A stretch of 64,000 nt of DNA from Paenirhizobium daejeonense (GTDB taxonomy: Bacteria > Pseudomonadota > Alphaproteobacteria > Rhizobiales > Rhizobiaceae): NCBI RefSeq assembly GCF_014280875.1, contig NZ_JACLAL010000001.1, positions 682,001-746,000 on the forward strand, written 5' to 3'. The translations under genes and the position numbers were made by a program. Positions 54,716-62,723 of the stretch are shown here, one piece after another. Position 1 is the first letter of the stretch, and every line of letters starts with the position of its first letter. The notes beneath the pieces were generated by a model. The model had not been told where the DNA came from and searched no databases. It was given only the letters and a program-made list of their open reading frames with translations.

Positions 54716-57394
54716 ATGAGGAAGTGGGTATACACCTTCGGCAACGGAAAGGCCGAGGGTGGGGCGGAGGATCGTGAACATCTGGGAGGCAAGGGCGCCA
54801 ATCTTGCCGAGATGGCGAGCCTGGGTCTTCCGGTGCCGCCGGGCCTCACGATCGTCACCGATGCCTGCTCCTGGTATTATCAGAATGGCCGTGGATTGCC
54901 CGATGACCTGAAGGCGCAGGTGTTGGAAGGCATAAAGGGCATGGAGCTTGCGACCGGTCGCGGTTTCGGCGATGCCAACCAGCCGCTTCTTCTGTCCGTT
55001 CGCTCCGGTGCCCGCACCTCCATGCCCGGCATGATGGATACAGTTCTGAACCTAGGCCTCAACGACCACACGGTCGAGGCGCTGGGACACAATGCCGGTG
55101 ACGCCCGCTTCGCCTGGGACAGCTACCGCCGCTTCATCCAGATGTATGGCGATGTCGTCATGGGCCTCGACCATGAGGTCTTCGCGGAAATTCTGGAGGA
55201 TGAGAAGGCGCGGTTTGGCCATGAACTCGACACCGATCTCTCCGCCGTCGAATGGCAGCATGTCACCGCGCTGTTCAAGCAGGTGATCGAGGAGGAACTG
55301 GGCGAATCCTTCCCGCAGGATCCGCATGTCCAGCTCTGGGGGGCGATCGGCGCCGTCTTCCGCAGCTGGATGAACCCGCGTGCTGTCACCTACCGCATGC
55401 TTCACAACATTCCGGCGGAATGGGGAACGGCCGTCACCGTTCAGGCCATGGTGTTCGGCAATCTCGGCTCTACGTCCGCGACCGGCGTCGCCTTCACCCG
55501 CAACCCATCGACCGGCGAGAAGTTGCTCTACGGCGAATTCCTCGTCAACGCTCAGGGGGAGGACGTGGTGGCTGGCATCCGCACGCCCCAATCCATCACC
55601 GAGGCTGCCCGTATCGATTCCGGCTCCGATAAGCCGTCGCTGGAAAAGGTTATGCCGGACGCCTTCGCCGAGTTCAGCCGCATCTGCGACCGGCTGGAAG
55701 CGCATTATCGCGACATGCAGGACCTCGAATTCACCATCGAGCGCGGCAAGCTGTGGATGCTGCAGGCCAGAAGCGGCAAGCGCACCACCAAGGCGGCGAT
55801 GAAGATTGCTGTCGACATGGTGTCGGAGGGGGTGATCAGCGAGGAAGAGGCGGTGTTGCGCATCGAGCCCTCGTCACTCGACCAGTTGCTGCACCCGACC
55901 ATCGACCCCAAGGTCGATCGACACGTTATCGGTGCGGGCCTCCCCGCTTCGCCGGGAGCGGCAACCGGCGAAATCGTCTTTACCGCGGAAGAAGCGGTCG
56001 AGGCGGAGGAGGAGGGGCGCAAGGTCATTCTCGTGCGCGTCGAGACCAGCCCGGAAGACATTCACGGCATGCATGCGGCCGAGGGCATCCTTACCACACG
56101 CGGCGGCATGACCAGCCACGCGGCCGTCGTTGCCCGCGGCATGGGCATTCCCTGCGTCGCCGGTGCCGGCACCATGCGCGTCGACCTCAGGAACGAGCTG
56201 CTGATCGGCATGGGCGTGACGCTCCGTAAGGGAGACATCATCACCATCGACGGTTCTTCCGGCCAGGTTCTCAAGGGCGAAGTGCCTATGCTGCAACCGG
56301 AGCTTTCCGGCGATTTCGCCAAGCTGATGCAATGGGCCGATAAGACCCGCCGCATGACGGTGCGCACCAATGCCGACACCCCCGTTGATGCCCGCGCGGC
56401 ACGCTCCTTCGGCGCCGAGGGCATCGGCCTTTGCCGCACCGAACATATGTTCTTCGAAGGCGATCGCATCCAGGTGATGCGCGAGATGATTCTCGCCGAG
56501 GACGAGACGGGTAGGCGCGCAGCTCTCGACAAGCTCCTGCCGATGCAGCGCTCCGACTTCACTGAACTTTTCGTCATCATGCATGGGCTGCCGGTGACCA
56601 TCCGCCTGCTCGATCCGCCGTTGCACGAATTCCTGCCGAAGACCGACGAAGAGATCGCGGAAGTGGCCGAGGCCATGGGCATGGAGCCCCAGTTCCTGCG
56701 CCAGCGCGTCGATGCGCTGCACGAGTTCAATCCGATGCTTGGCCATCGTGGCTGCCGTCTGGCGATTTCCTATCCCGAAATTGCCGAAATGCAGGCGCGG
56801 GCGATCTTCGAGGCCGCCGTTGCCGCCGCCCGCGAAACCGGTGCCGCGGTCGTGCCTGAGATCATGGTTCCGCTCGTCGGGCTGCGTTCGGAGCTTGATT
56901 ACGTCAAGGGCTGCATCGATCGCATCGCCACGGACGTGATGACCGAGGCGGGGCTCGAGATTTCCTACCTCGTCGGCACGATGATCGAACTGCCGCGCGC
57001 AGCCCTTCGCGCCCATGTGATCGCGGAAGCTGCCGAATTCTTCTCCTTCGGCACCAACGACCTGACGCAGACCACCTTCGGCATTTCCCGCGACGATGCC
57101 TCCGCGTTCATTCCTACCTACCAGAAAAAGGGCATCATCGAGCATGACCCGTTCATCTCGCTCGATTTCGACGGCGTGGGAGAGCTGATCCGCATTGCCG
57201 CCGAACGCGGGCGCCAGACGCGGCCCGACATGAAACTCGGGATCTGCGGCGAGCATGGCGGCGATCCGGCCTCCATCCATTTTTGCGAGAGCGTCGGACT
57301 CGACTACGTCTCCTGTTCGCCCTTTCGCGTACCTATCGCCCGGCTCTCTGCCGCGCAGGCGGCAATCGGCAAGGCCGCGAGACTGGATCAATAG
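54716..57394 (+). CDS. ppdK: pyruvate, phosphate dikinase
   Basis: 892 residues. Converts pyruvate, ATP and phosphate to PEP, AMP and diphosphate and so feeds gluconeogenesis. N-terminal ATP-grasp domain (GGKGANLAEMASLGLPVPPG), central phosphohistidine domain with the catalytic His in GGMTSHAAVVARGMG (about residue 460), C-terminal PEP/pyruvate TIM barrel with NPMLGHRGCRL. ATG at 54716 follows GGAG; the frame stays open to 54626. Its end overlaps a minus-strand gene by 7 bases. Confidence 0.96.
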   Translation: MRKWVYTFGNGKAEGGAEDREHLGGKGANLAEMASLGLPVPPGLTIVTDACSWYYQNGRGLPDDLKAQVLEGIKGMELATGRGFGDANQPLLLSVRSGARTSMPGMMDTVLNLGLNDHTVEALGHNAGDARFAWDSYRRFIQMYGDVVMGLDHEVFAEILEDEKARFGHELDTDLSAVEWQHVTALFKQVIEEELGESFPQDPHVQLWGAIGAVFRSWMNPRAVTYRMLHNIPAEWGTAVTVQAMVFGNLGSTSATGVAFTRNPSTGEKLLYGEFLVNAQGEDVVAGIRTPQSITEAARIDSGSDKPSLEKVMPDAFAEFSRICDRLEAHYRDMQDLEFTIERGKLWMLQARSGKRTTKAAMKIAVDMVSEGVISEEEAVLRIEPSSLDQLLHPTIDPKVDRHVIGAGLPASPGAATGEIVFTAEEAVEAEEEGRKVILVRVETSPEDIHGMHAAEGILTTRGGMTSHAAVVARGMGIPCVAGAGTMRVDLRNELLIGMGVTLRKGDIITIDGSSGQVLKGEVPMLQPELSGDFAKLMQWADKTRRMTVRTNADTPVDARAARSFGAEGIGLCRTEHMFFEGDRIQVMREMILAEDETGRRAALDKLLPMQRSDFTELFVIMHGLPVTIRLLDPPLHEFLPKTDEEIAEVAEAMGMEPQFLRQRVDALHEFNPMLGHRGCRLAISYPEIAEMQARAIFEAAVAAARETGAAVVPEIMVPLVGLRSELDYVKGCIDRIATDVMTEAGLEISYLVGTMIELPRAALRAHVIAEAAEFFSFGTNDLTQTTFGISRDDASAFIPTYQKKGIIEHDPFISLDFDGVGELIRIAAERGRQTRPDMKLGICGEHGGDPASIHFCESVGLDYVSCSPFRVPIARLSAAQAAIGKAARLDQ

Positions 57395-57720
57395 CCGGGA
57401 ACGGCCGGAACCTCACGCAGCAGATCCGGCTCGTCATGGACGAAGGTGATCTGCAGCGTCGCCATCTGTTCGGATACTGAATCGGGCGTATCTGATGTTT
57501 CCGGACGCTGGTCGATATGGATGCCCGCTTCGTTCAGGAGATCGAAGAGTTTCGGATAGGCGCCTGCAGGTAGTGTAATGCGGATGTTGTTCATGATGTT
57601 TGAATACATCTGCACGTCATCGATCCATCCGCCGAGGTCATTGACCGTGTCGAAGACGAATGTTGTCGCGTCCTTGCGCTCCCGACGCGTGATGGCGCTG
57701 AGCATGAGTAACCGTTTCAT
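57388..57720 (-). CDS. conserved hypothetical protein, 110 residues
   Basis: No domain recognised with confidence. It begins MKRLLMLSAITRRER, has a mixed alpha/beta central part (DATTFVFDTVNDLGGWIDDV) and an acidic C-terminus. The stop lies 7 bases inside the end of ppdK on the other strand. The start is an ATG at 57720. Confidence 0.5.
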   Translation of the reverse strand: MKRLLMLSAITRRERKDATTFVFDTVNDLGGWIDDVQMYSNIMNNIRITLPAGAYPKLFDLLNEAGIHIDQRPETSDTPDSVSEQMATLQITFVHDEPDLLREVPAVPGY

Positions 57721-57842
57721 GGTCTGTCTTCCGATAAAGCCGTGTGCGGTGAGATTGCGCGCGGGCCGGATGACAAATCAACCGGTTTGTGGAATAGCCC
57801 GTTGCGGACAGAAAACCGCATCAGCGGGAAAGCGGCTTCGGG

Positions 57843-58790
57843 ATGACCAAACAACGTCAGCAACAACGCGCGAAAAAACGGCGTCAGCAGCAGGGACAGG
57901 CGACAACAGCACCCCCCGCCCCAGCCACCGCCGTTCCTATGCGTGACAGAGAAGATGCCGCGCCCGTTCCGGCCGGAACGAGGCCGAATTTCCACCGCAT
58001 CCTCGGTTCGTCCTCGTTCCGCTGGTCGATTTCGTTGTTGCTGTTCGGCTTCTTCTTCCTGTTTCTGTCGCAGACGATTCCCCATGACTATGGCTTCATG
58101 GAGCTGGGCTTTCTCTTCACCCTTTCGGTCTATGACATCGTTCTGGCCATGCTCGGTCTGGCCGTTGCCTGCGCCATGGCGCCGCGCGCGGCCGACATGC
58201 GCAATATCGTGCTGGTTTTCTTTGGCGTGCTGGCCGGCATGCTGATGTTCTTCGATCCGATTTTTCAGGCAATCTTCGCAAGCCCGCTCGGTGACTATCT
58301 CTTTATGATCGCGCCCGGCGCCGTCATGCTGACGGGCGCATCGCTATGGCTTTCCGGTGTCTGGCGTCAGCGGGCCGTCATGCTGTCAGCGGGCGTCGTC
58401 GCCTTCTCTATGTCCCTGTTCATCGGGCTCGACGATCTGGGCATCGGTATCTTCGATTTCACCGTCGGCACCGTCCTCTGCTCGCTCTGGCTGGTCGTCG
58501 CACCCGCGCTGCCGCTGCGTCAGTTCCGCGGTCCGTGGCTCACCATTCCATCCCGCATCGTTGGAAGCTGGCTGGTAGTGATCGGTATTATTGTTCTCGC
58601 GTCGCTTTACGTGCCTTTACCGGTCAAGGCGCCCGCGCTGCCGGATCCCACCATGCCCGACGGCGGCACGCCGATGGAACTGCAGATCCCCGATGATGGC
58701 TCGCCTCCGACATTGAACGGCGAGGAATTGCCGCTTGATTTGCTGGCGCCCGCGGACGGGACGGGGACCGAAGACCAGTCGTCCCAGTGA
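57843..58790 (+). CDS. hypothetical multi-pass membrane protein
   Basis: 315 residues. A Gln-, Lys- and Arg-rich cytoplasmic head (about 1-45), then about seven TM helices (first near residue 60, FFFLFLSQTI) and a proline- and aspartate-rich tail after residue 260 (PDPTMPDGG, then PDDGSPPTLNG). No family recognised. The charged head and acidic tail on opposite ends suggest partner-binding segments. Confidence 0.65.
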   Translation: MTKQRQQQRAKKRRQQQGQATTAPPAPATAVPMRDREDAAPVPAGTRPNFHRILGSSSFRWSISLLLFGFFFLFLSQTIPHDYGFMELGFLFTLSVYDIVLAMLGLAVACAMAPRAADMRNIVLVFFGVLAGMLMFFDPIFQAIFASPLGDYLFMIAPGAVMLTGASLWLSGVWRQRAVMLSAGVVAFSMSLFIGLDDLGIGIFDFTVGTVLCSLWLVVAPALPLRQFRGPWLTIPSRIVGSWLVVIGIIVLASLYVPLPVKAPALPDPTMPDGGTPMELQIPDDGSPPTLNGEELPLDLLAPADGTGTEDQSSQ

Positions 58791-58903
58791 TATTAGGCGG
58801 CTATCCGGTGCCGTGACCCAGGCAGCTTGTCGGTCTCGCGGGCAGCAGCTAAACAAGATGCTGACGTGCTTCGCTTTCTCCCCGCCATCACCGGTGCCTG
58901 CAG

Positions 58904-59812
58904 ATGACCATCCGCTACGACCGTCCCGTTTCCCGATCGGCCTTTCTGGCACTGCAACTCGGCTTCTTTTCAGCCGGCATGCTGGTGCTTGTGGTGCTTG
59001 CCCACCGTTTCGGCCCGTTGAAGGCTCCGGACTTCATAGCGCTCGTGCTGCTCTCCGGCATTCCGGCTGCACTTGCAGTGCCACTTGCGCTGATCGGCCT
59101 TGGACGGCTCTGGTCCGTTGGGGCCCTGGGCGGCATCGCCGCGCTGAAGGGGCTTATCTACGCCTCGGTACCGCTCGCCCTGATCGGCTTCGGCGCGTTT
59201 CGTTATTTCGATCGCCCGCCGATCTACGACGTCTCCACGGACCTGATTGATCCTCCCGAATGGCTTTCGCCGCCCGTTGCCGACCAGCGCTGGCTGATGC
59301 GACCACCGGTTACCGTGGCAAGCCGGGAGCTGCAATATGCAGCCTATCCGGGATTGACCGGTCGCCGTTACGACGGTGCGCTCGACCGCGTCTATGAGGC
59401 GGTCCGCAAGGTTGCGGATCAGGATCGTCTGGAGATCGTGGCGAGCCGTGGGCAGGAATATGCGATGCCGGAATTTCAACCGCGGACGGCGGGCGTGCCG
59501 GAAGAGGAGGCTGCCGATGCCTTGCCGCACAGTGTTCCCGTTCCCCAACCCCGGCCGGAGCCGCAGACGGCGCCGGTTTACGCCGAAGACGAGCCGGAAG
59601 GTACGGTGCGCATTCAGGCGAGAACCCGGACGCTGATCCTGGGAATGCCTTTCGACGCGCTGATCCGCTTGCGCGAGGAGGAGGAGATGACTCTGGTCGA
59701 TATCCGGGTGGAAAGCCGTTATGGTCCTCACGATCTCGGTATGGGGGCCGAAATCGCCGAGCATTTCCTTCATATGCTGGATGCGGAGCTTCTGGGCGTC
59801 GCCGGAGACTGA
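58904..59812 (+). CDS. DUF1499 membrane protein
   Basis: 302 residues with three N-terminal TM helices (SAFLALQLGFFSAGMLVLVV, then PAALAVPLALIGL and LIYASVPLALIGF) and a C-terminal DUF1499 domain (MPFDALIRLREEEEMTLVDIRVESR, then YGPHDLGMGAEI). DUF1499 function is unknown. Convergent with the MBL gene, 25 bp between. Confidence 0.82.
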   Translation: MTIRYDRPVSRSAFLALQLGFFSAGMLVLVVLAHRFGPLKAPDFIALVLLSGIPAALAVPLALIGLGRLWSVGALGGIAALKGLIYASVPLALIGFGAFRYFDRPPIYDVSTDLIDPPEWLSPPVADQRWLMRPPVTVASRELQYAAYPGLTGRRYDGALDRVYEAVRKVADQDRLEIVASRGQEYAMPEFQPRTAGVPEEEAADALPHSVPVPQPRPEPQTAPVYAEDEPEGTVRIQARTRTLILGMPFDALIRLREEEEMTLVDIRVESRYGPHDLGMGAEIAEHFLHMLDAELLGVAGD

Positions 59813-59837
59813 CGTTCGGTCGTGTCCGGTCGCTCCG

Positions 59838-60767
59838 TCAGCTTTTCCAATAGACACCACCAAGCCGGGGCGGGCCTTCCGTCAGCACTTCACCTTTTTC
59901 CACCAGATCCTCGATATGGGCGAGTACGGAAAGCGCTGCCGCGCCATGAAGCCTGGGATCTGTCTCGCGGTAAATTGCCTTCACCATATCGGGAATCAAC
60001 CGGTCTCCGCCGCGGATGCGCTCCACGATAGCCCGCTCGCGCATCCGGCGATGGGTCCGGAGACCCCGTAGGAAGGCCGCCGGATTATTGACCGGTCCGC
60101 CGTGACCGGGGAAATATATCCTGTCTTCGCGGGCAAGCAGCCGCTCCAGAGAGGCCATGTAGTCGCCCATCGCGCCATCCGGCGGTGCGACGATCGAGGT
60201 CGCCCAGGCCATCACGTGATCGGCGGAAAAGACGATCCCCGTGCCGTCGAGCGCGAAGGCCGCGTGATTGGCCGTGTGCCCCGGTGTGAGGATCGTGGTG
60301 AGACACCAGCCGTCGCCCTCCACGATGTCACCCTCGCCAAGCGCGATGTCGGGTGCGAATTCGATGTCCGAGCTTTCGGCGAAGGGATTCGTCTCTCCCT
60401 CATGCAAGGGGCGGGATGGCCGGTGAGGACCTTCGGCAACCACCGTCGCCCCCGTCTCCGCCTTCAGCCTGCGTGTCAGCGGGGAATGGTCCTTATGGGT
60501 ATGGCTGACGGCGATATGCGTCACCTCGCGCCCCGCAAGTGCGGCCATCAGTGCCCGGAAATGGGCTTCGTCCTCCGGGCCGGGATCGATCACGCAGACC
60601 GAACGGTCGCCGACGATATAGGTGTTGGTGCCGTGAAAGGTGAAGGGGCTCGGATTGTTGACCGTGATCCTCTGCACTCTGTTTGCCACCGGAACGGCCT
60701 CGCCATAGGATGGCTGGAAGCTTAGATCGAACTCGGGAGGCTTCGGCGTGTCGCGAGGTTCGCTCAT
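59838..60767 (-). CDS. MBL-fold metallo-hydrolase (LACTB2-like)
   Basis: 309 residues. Metal motif HTHKDHSPLTRRL (HxHxDH near residue 97), later GHTANH and ADHVMAW, with a C-terminal winged-helix-like region. Relatives hydrolyse thioesters, RNA or small esters; substrate unknown. Its start overlaps the upstream cupin stop (ATGA), so the two are coupled. Confidence 0.87.
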   Translation of the reverse strand: MSEPRDTPKPPEFDLSFQPSYGEAVPVANRVQRITVNNPSPFTFHGTNTYIVGDRSVCVIDPGPEDEAHFRALMAALAGREVTHIAVSHTHKDHSPLTRRLKAETGATVVAEGPHRPSRPLHEGETNPFAESSDIEFAPDIALGEGDIVEGDGWCLTTILTPGHTANHAAFALDGTGIVFSADHVMAWATSIVAPPDGAMGDYMASLERLLAREDRIYFPGHGGPVNNPAAFLRGLRTHRRMRERAIVERIRGGDRLIPDMVKAIYRETDPRLHGAAALSVLAHIEDLVEKGEVLTEGPPRLGGVYWKS

Positions 60768-61060
60768 TTGTACTCGATCTCGATGAATGACGTCGGCTCG
60801 GCTCCGCCATTGACGACATTGTGCTCGACGCCGGCATCCCGCCGATAGACTTCACCGGCCTTGCTCGTCACCCGGCGTTCGCCGACTGACTCTTCTATGA
60901 GGAAGTGGCAGTCGGTCATGGGAACGACGACATAGCCCATCCCGTGGATATGATGGCCGGTGGCGGCGCCCGGCTCGAAATCCCAGCGCGTTACGCGCAC
61001 CACGGCATCATCGATCAGGATCGTGGGAATGGCGGGCGGTCGGGCGGAATATCCAGGCAT
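60764..61060 (-). CDS. small cupin-domain protein
   Basis: 98 residues of the cupin beta-barrel type: VTRWDFEPGAATGHHIHGMGYVV holds motif 1 (HH, Gly), then GEVYRRDAGVEHNVVN (motif 2). Possible metal ligands are the two His of motif 1, Glu and His114-type of motif 2. ATG at 61060 chosen over the upstream ATG (61078) because GGAG lies 6 bases before it. Confidence 0.78.
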   Translation of the reverse strand: MPGYSARPPAIPTILIDDAVVRVTRWDFEPGAATGHHIHGMGYVVVPMTDCHFLIEESVGERRVTSKAGEVYRRDAGVEHNVVNGGAEPTSFIEIEYK

Positions 61061-61351
61061 CTGCAGCTCCTGTCGCATTGCGGTATGACCATGATATCGG
61101 CTCAAGCGTCTCATTCGTAAAGGGAGATTTCGCAAGGCAGCGGGGAGGGGCCATGCAATCCGACGAGTAGATGTCGTCTGGCAATGGTTCCGCATGCACC
61201 GGTTGCCCGCCCTCATGCAGTTTCGCTAAAGGAAGAAGGACCGGTAAGTTCAAAAAAACACGAGGGGGTCATTGCCGCCGGACGGTGGCTTTGCTAATCA
61301 GGCGGCCAATCGCGGATCCGGAGCCTCAAGGCGATAACCGGTCCGCTCTGT
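61061..61351. other. gap between cupin gene and tRNA-Gln
   Basis: 291 bases with no coding or RNA feature I can support; it must contain the cupin promoter (minus) and the tRNA promoter. Confidence 0.4.
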
Positions 61352-61426
61352 TGGGGCGTCGCCAAGCGGTAAGGCACCGGTTTTTGGTACCGGCATTCCC
61401 AGGTTCGAATCCTGGCGCCCCAGCCA
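61352..61426 (+). tRNA. tRNA-Gln, anticodon TTG
   Basis: 75 bases with encoded CCA. Acceptor TGGGGCG pairs with CGCCCCA; the anticodon stem CCGGT/ACCGG encloses TTTTGGT, giving anticodon TTG. The T-arm GGTTCGAATCC is canonical. tRNA genes are common integration points and the sequence beyond this one looks accessory. Confidence 0.95.
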
Positions 61427-61756
61427 TCTCTCTGTTGCTCGCATCAAACATTTGAGCATTCGCACGGCAAATTGAGCAAAGTGCCCTCACTGGTTGAGGA
61501 AGGGCTATCTTAGGCCCAGGTTCACTCGCATTCGCTGCAACTGGTTGCTGCTAAGGTCTTGCTGCGAGAGGTCGTAGCAAACTTAATTTATCAGCCAATT
61601 CCTAGATTATTACATTACGCGCCGCAAAGCCGAGGCACGAAATGTCTATGAATGTGCCCGCTTCCTGTATCCCGAAGTCGGTTATATGGAAGGTGGCCTG
61701 CTGCCGGTTTCATGGACACCGAGTTAAGGTGTTTCCAATGAAACTGGAGCGCATGA
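61427..61756. other. non-coding stretch after tRNA, ending at IS left end
   Basis: 330 bases. No integrase or tRNA-end repeat is visible. A short open frame at about 61600-61714 reads DYYITRRKAEARNVYECARFL and is cut where the IS begins, so it may be a gene fragment. From about 61704 the sequence matches an IS3-type end (TTTCATGGACACCGAG). Confidence 0.4.
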
Positions 61757-62011
61757 ATGCAACGAAGGAAGTTCAGCCGCGAGTACAAGCTTGAGGCAGT
61801 GCAGTTGGTGCGAGAGCGTGGGGTCAGCGTTGCGCAAGCATCCCGCGATCTGGATGTTCATGAGAATGTCTTGCGCAAGTGGGTAAGGGAATACGGTTCG
61901 GACCCGGCACAGGCGTTTCCTGGTCAGGGACAGATGAAGCCGGAGCAGCTTGAGATCGAGAGGCTTCGGAAAGAAGTCGCCAAGCTGAAGGCGGAGCGCG
62001 ACATCTTAAAT

Positions 62012-62056
62012 TGAAGCCGGAAGAGCAATCGATCCAGTGAATCGATTGCCCGGCGG
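62012..62056 (+). repeat. 45-base palindromic insertion in orfA
   Basis: GCAATCGAT-CCAGTGA-ATCGATTGC is a perfect 9+7+9 palindrome inside an interval that separates KAERDIL from the expected continuation AAAYFAKDVI. The interval length is a multiple of 3 but carries an in-frame TGA. Confidence 0.5.
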
Positions 62057-62129
62057 AACGCCGCCGCCTACTTTGCGAAGGACGTGATATGAAGTTCGCG
62101 TTTATTGCAAAGCACCGCTCGATCTGGCC

Positions 62130-62166
62130 CCTTTCGTCGTTGCTTTGCAACGACTGCCGGGCAGAG
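62130..62166 (+). repeat. 37-base palindromic insertion in orfB
   Basis: GTCGTTGC-TTT-GCAACGAC (62136-62154) is a perfect 8+3+8 palindrome. The interval splits the conserved IWP/VAW junction and shifts the frame by one. Confidence 0.45.
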
Positions 62167-62220
62167 GGTGGCATGGCTCTGTGAAGCGCTGGGTGTATCG
62201 CGTTCCGGCTTTCATGCCTG

Positions 62221-62495
62221 GTGTACGATATCGTTCGCGTTTCGGACGAGTTTGGCCGGGGCTGAGTGCTGCTTTTTCGCTATTGCGCCATCGTGAATTC
62301 GACGCCCTTGAAATACGGGCTCTTCATGTCTTCACGCCCATACCCGGATTCGTCCTGCGGCGTTGAACGGGTGATCAATGCCTGTGCATTGGCGGGCACA
62401 TCGATGAAAACCCTCTTTGATATGTGACGTATTTGTGACAAACGTAGCTTGCGTAAACTACGATCGCTGATCGTACCTCCTGAGGGAAGCTGAAA
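62221..62495. other. gap between IS remnant and the small-peptide gene
   Basis: 275 bases with no gene I can support; it holds the leader of the next gene and the palindrome at 62459. Base composition is visibly more AT-rich than the core. Confidence 0.4.
62459..62475. promoter_or_regulatory. palindrome TACGATC-GCT-GATCGTA
   Basis: Perfect 7+3+7 inverted repeat 20 bases upstream of the small-peptide ATG and just before its ribosome site (GAGGGAAG). It could be an operator or an mRNA hairpin. Confidence 0.4.
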
Positions 62496-62723
62496 ATGAA
62501 GAACCTATTAGTTTTTGCGTCAGGAAGTCTGTTCCTCATGGCGTCAACCGAAAGCGCATTTGCATATCTCGATCCCGGTACAGGTAGCATGGTTCTCCAG
62601 GCTATCCTTGGAGGCGCCGCTGTCGCTCTTGCCACTGGCTCCCTGTATGTCCAGAAGATCAAGTCCTTCTTCGCTGCCCGCCGGAACGCTGACAAGCGAG
62701 ATGATGGCCGCAAGAATGGGTGA
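62496..62723 (+). CDS. small DPGTGS membrane peptide
   Basis: 75 residues: signal peptide (LLVFASGSLFLMASTESAFA), then YLDPGTGSMVLQAILGGAA and a single TM helix, followed by a basic tail (KIKSFFAARRNADKR). Peptides with a LDPGTGS head and this layout recur beside NoeA-like and other envelope-polysaccharide genes; their role is unknown. It overlaps the next reading frame's start. Confidence 0.7.
   Translation: MKNLLVFASGSLFLMASTESAFAYLDPGTGSMVLQAILGGAAVALATGSLYVQKIKSFFAARRNADKRDDGRKNG

Larger units (their letters stand above)
61757..62220 (+). pseudogene. IS3-family transposase remnant (orfA-orfB)
   Basis: orfA starts MQRRKFSREYKLEAVQLVRE with a helix-turn-helix and leucine-zipper end (KLKAERDIL), but is broken at 62012. 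A continuation NAAAYFAKDVI resumes at about 62057. orfB begins MKFAFIAKHRSIWP (62089), is broken, and resumes VAWLCEALGVSRSGFHAW in another frame before ending. No DDE catalytic domain remains, so it cannot transpose itself. Confidence 0.75.
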
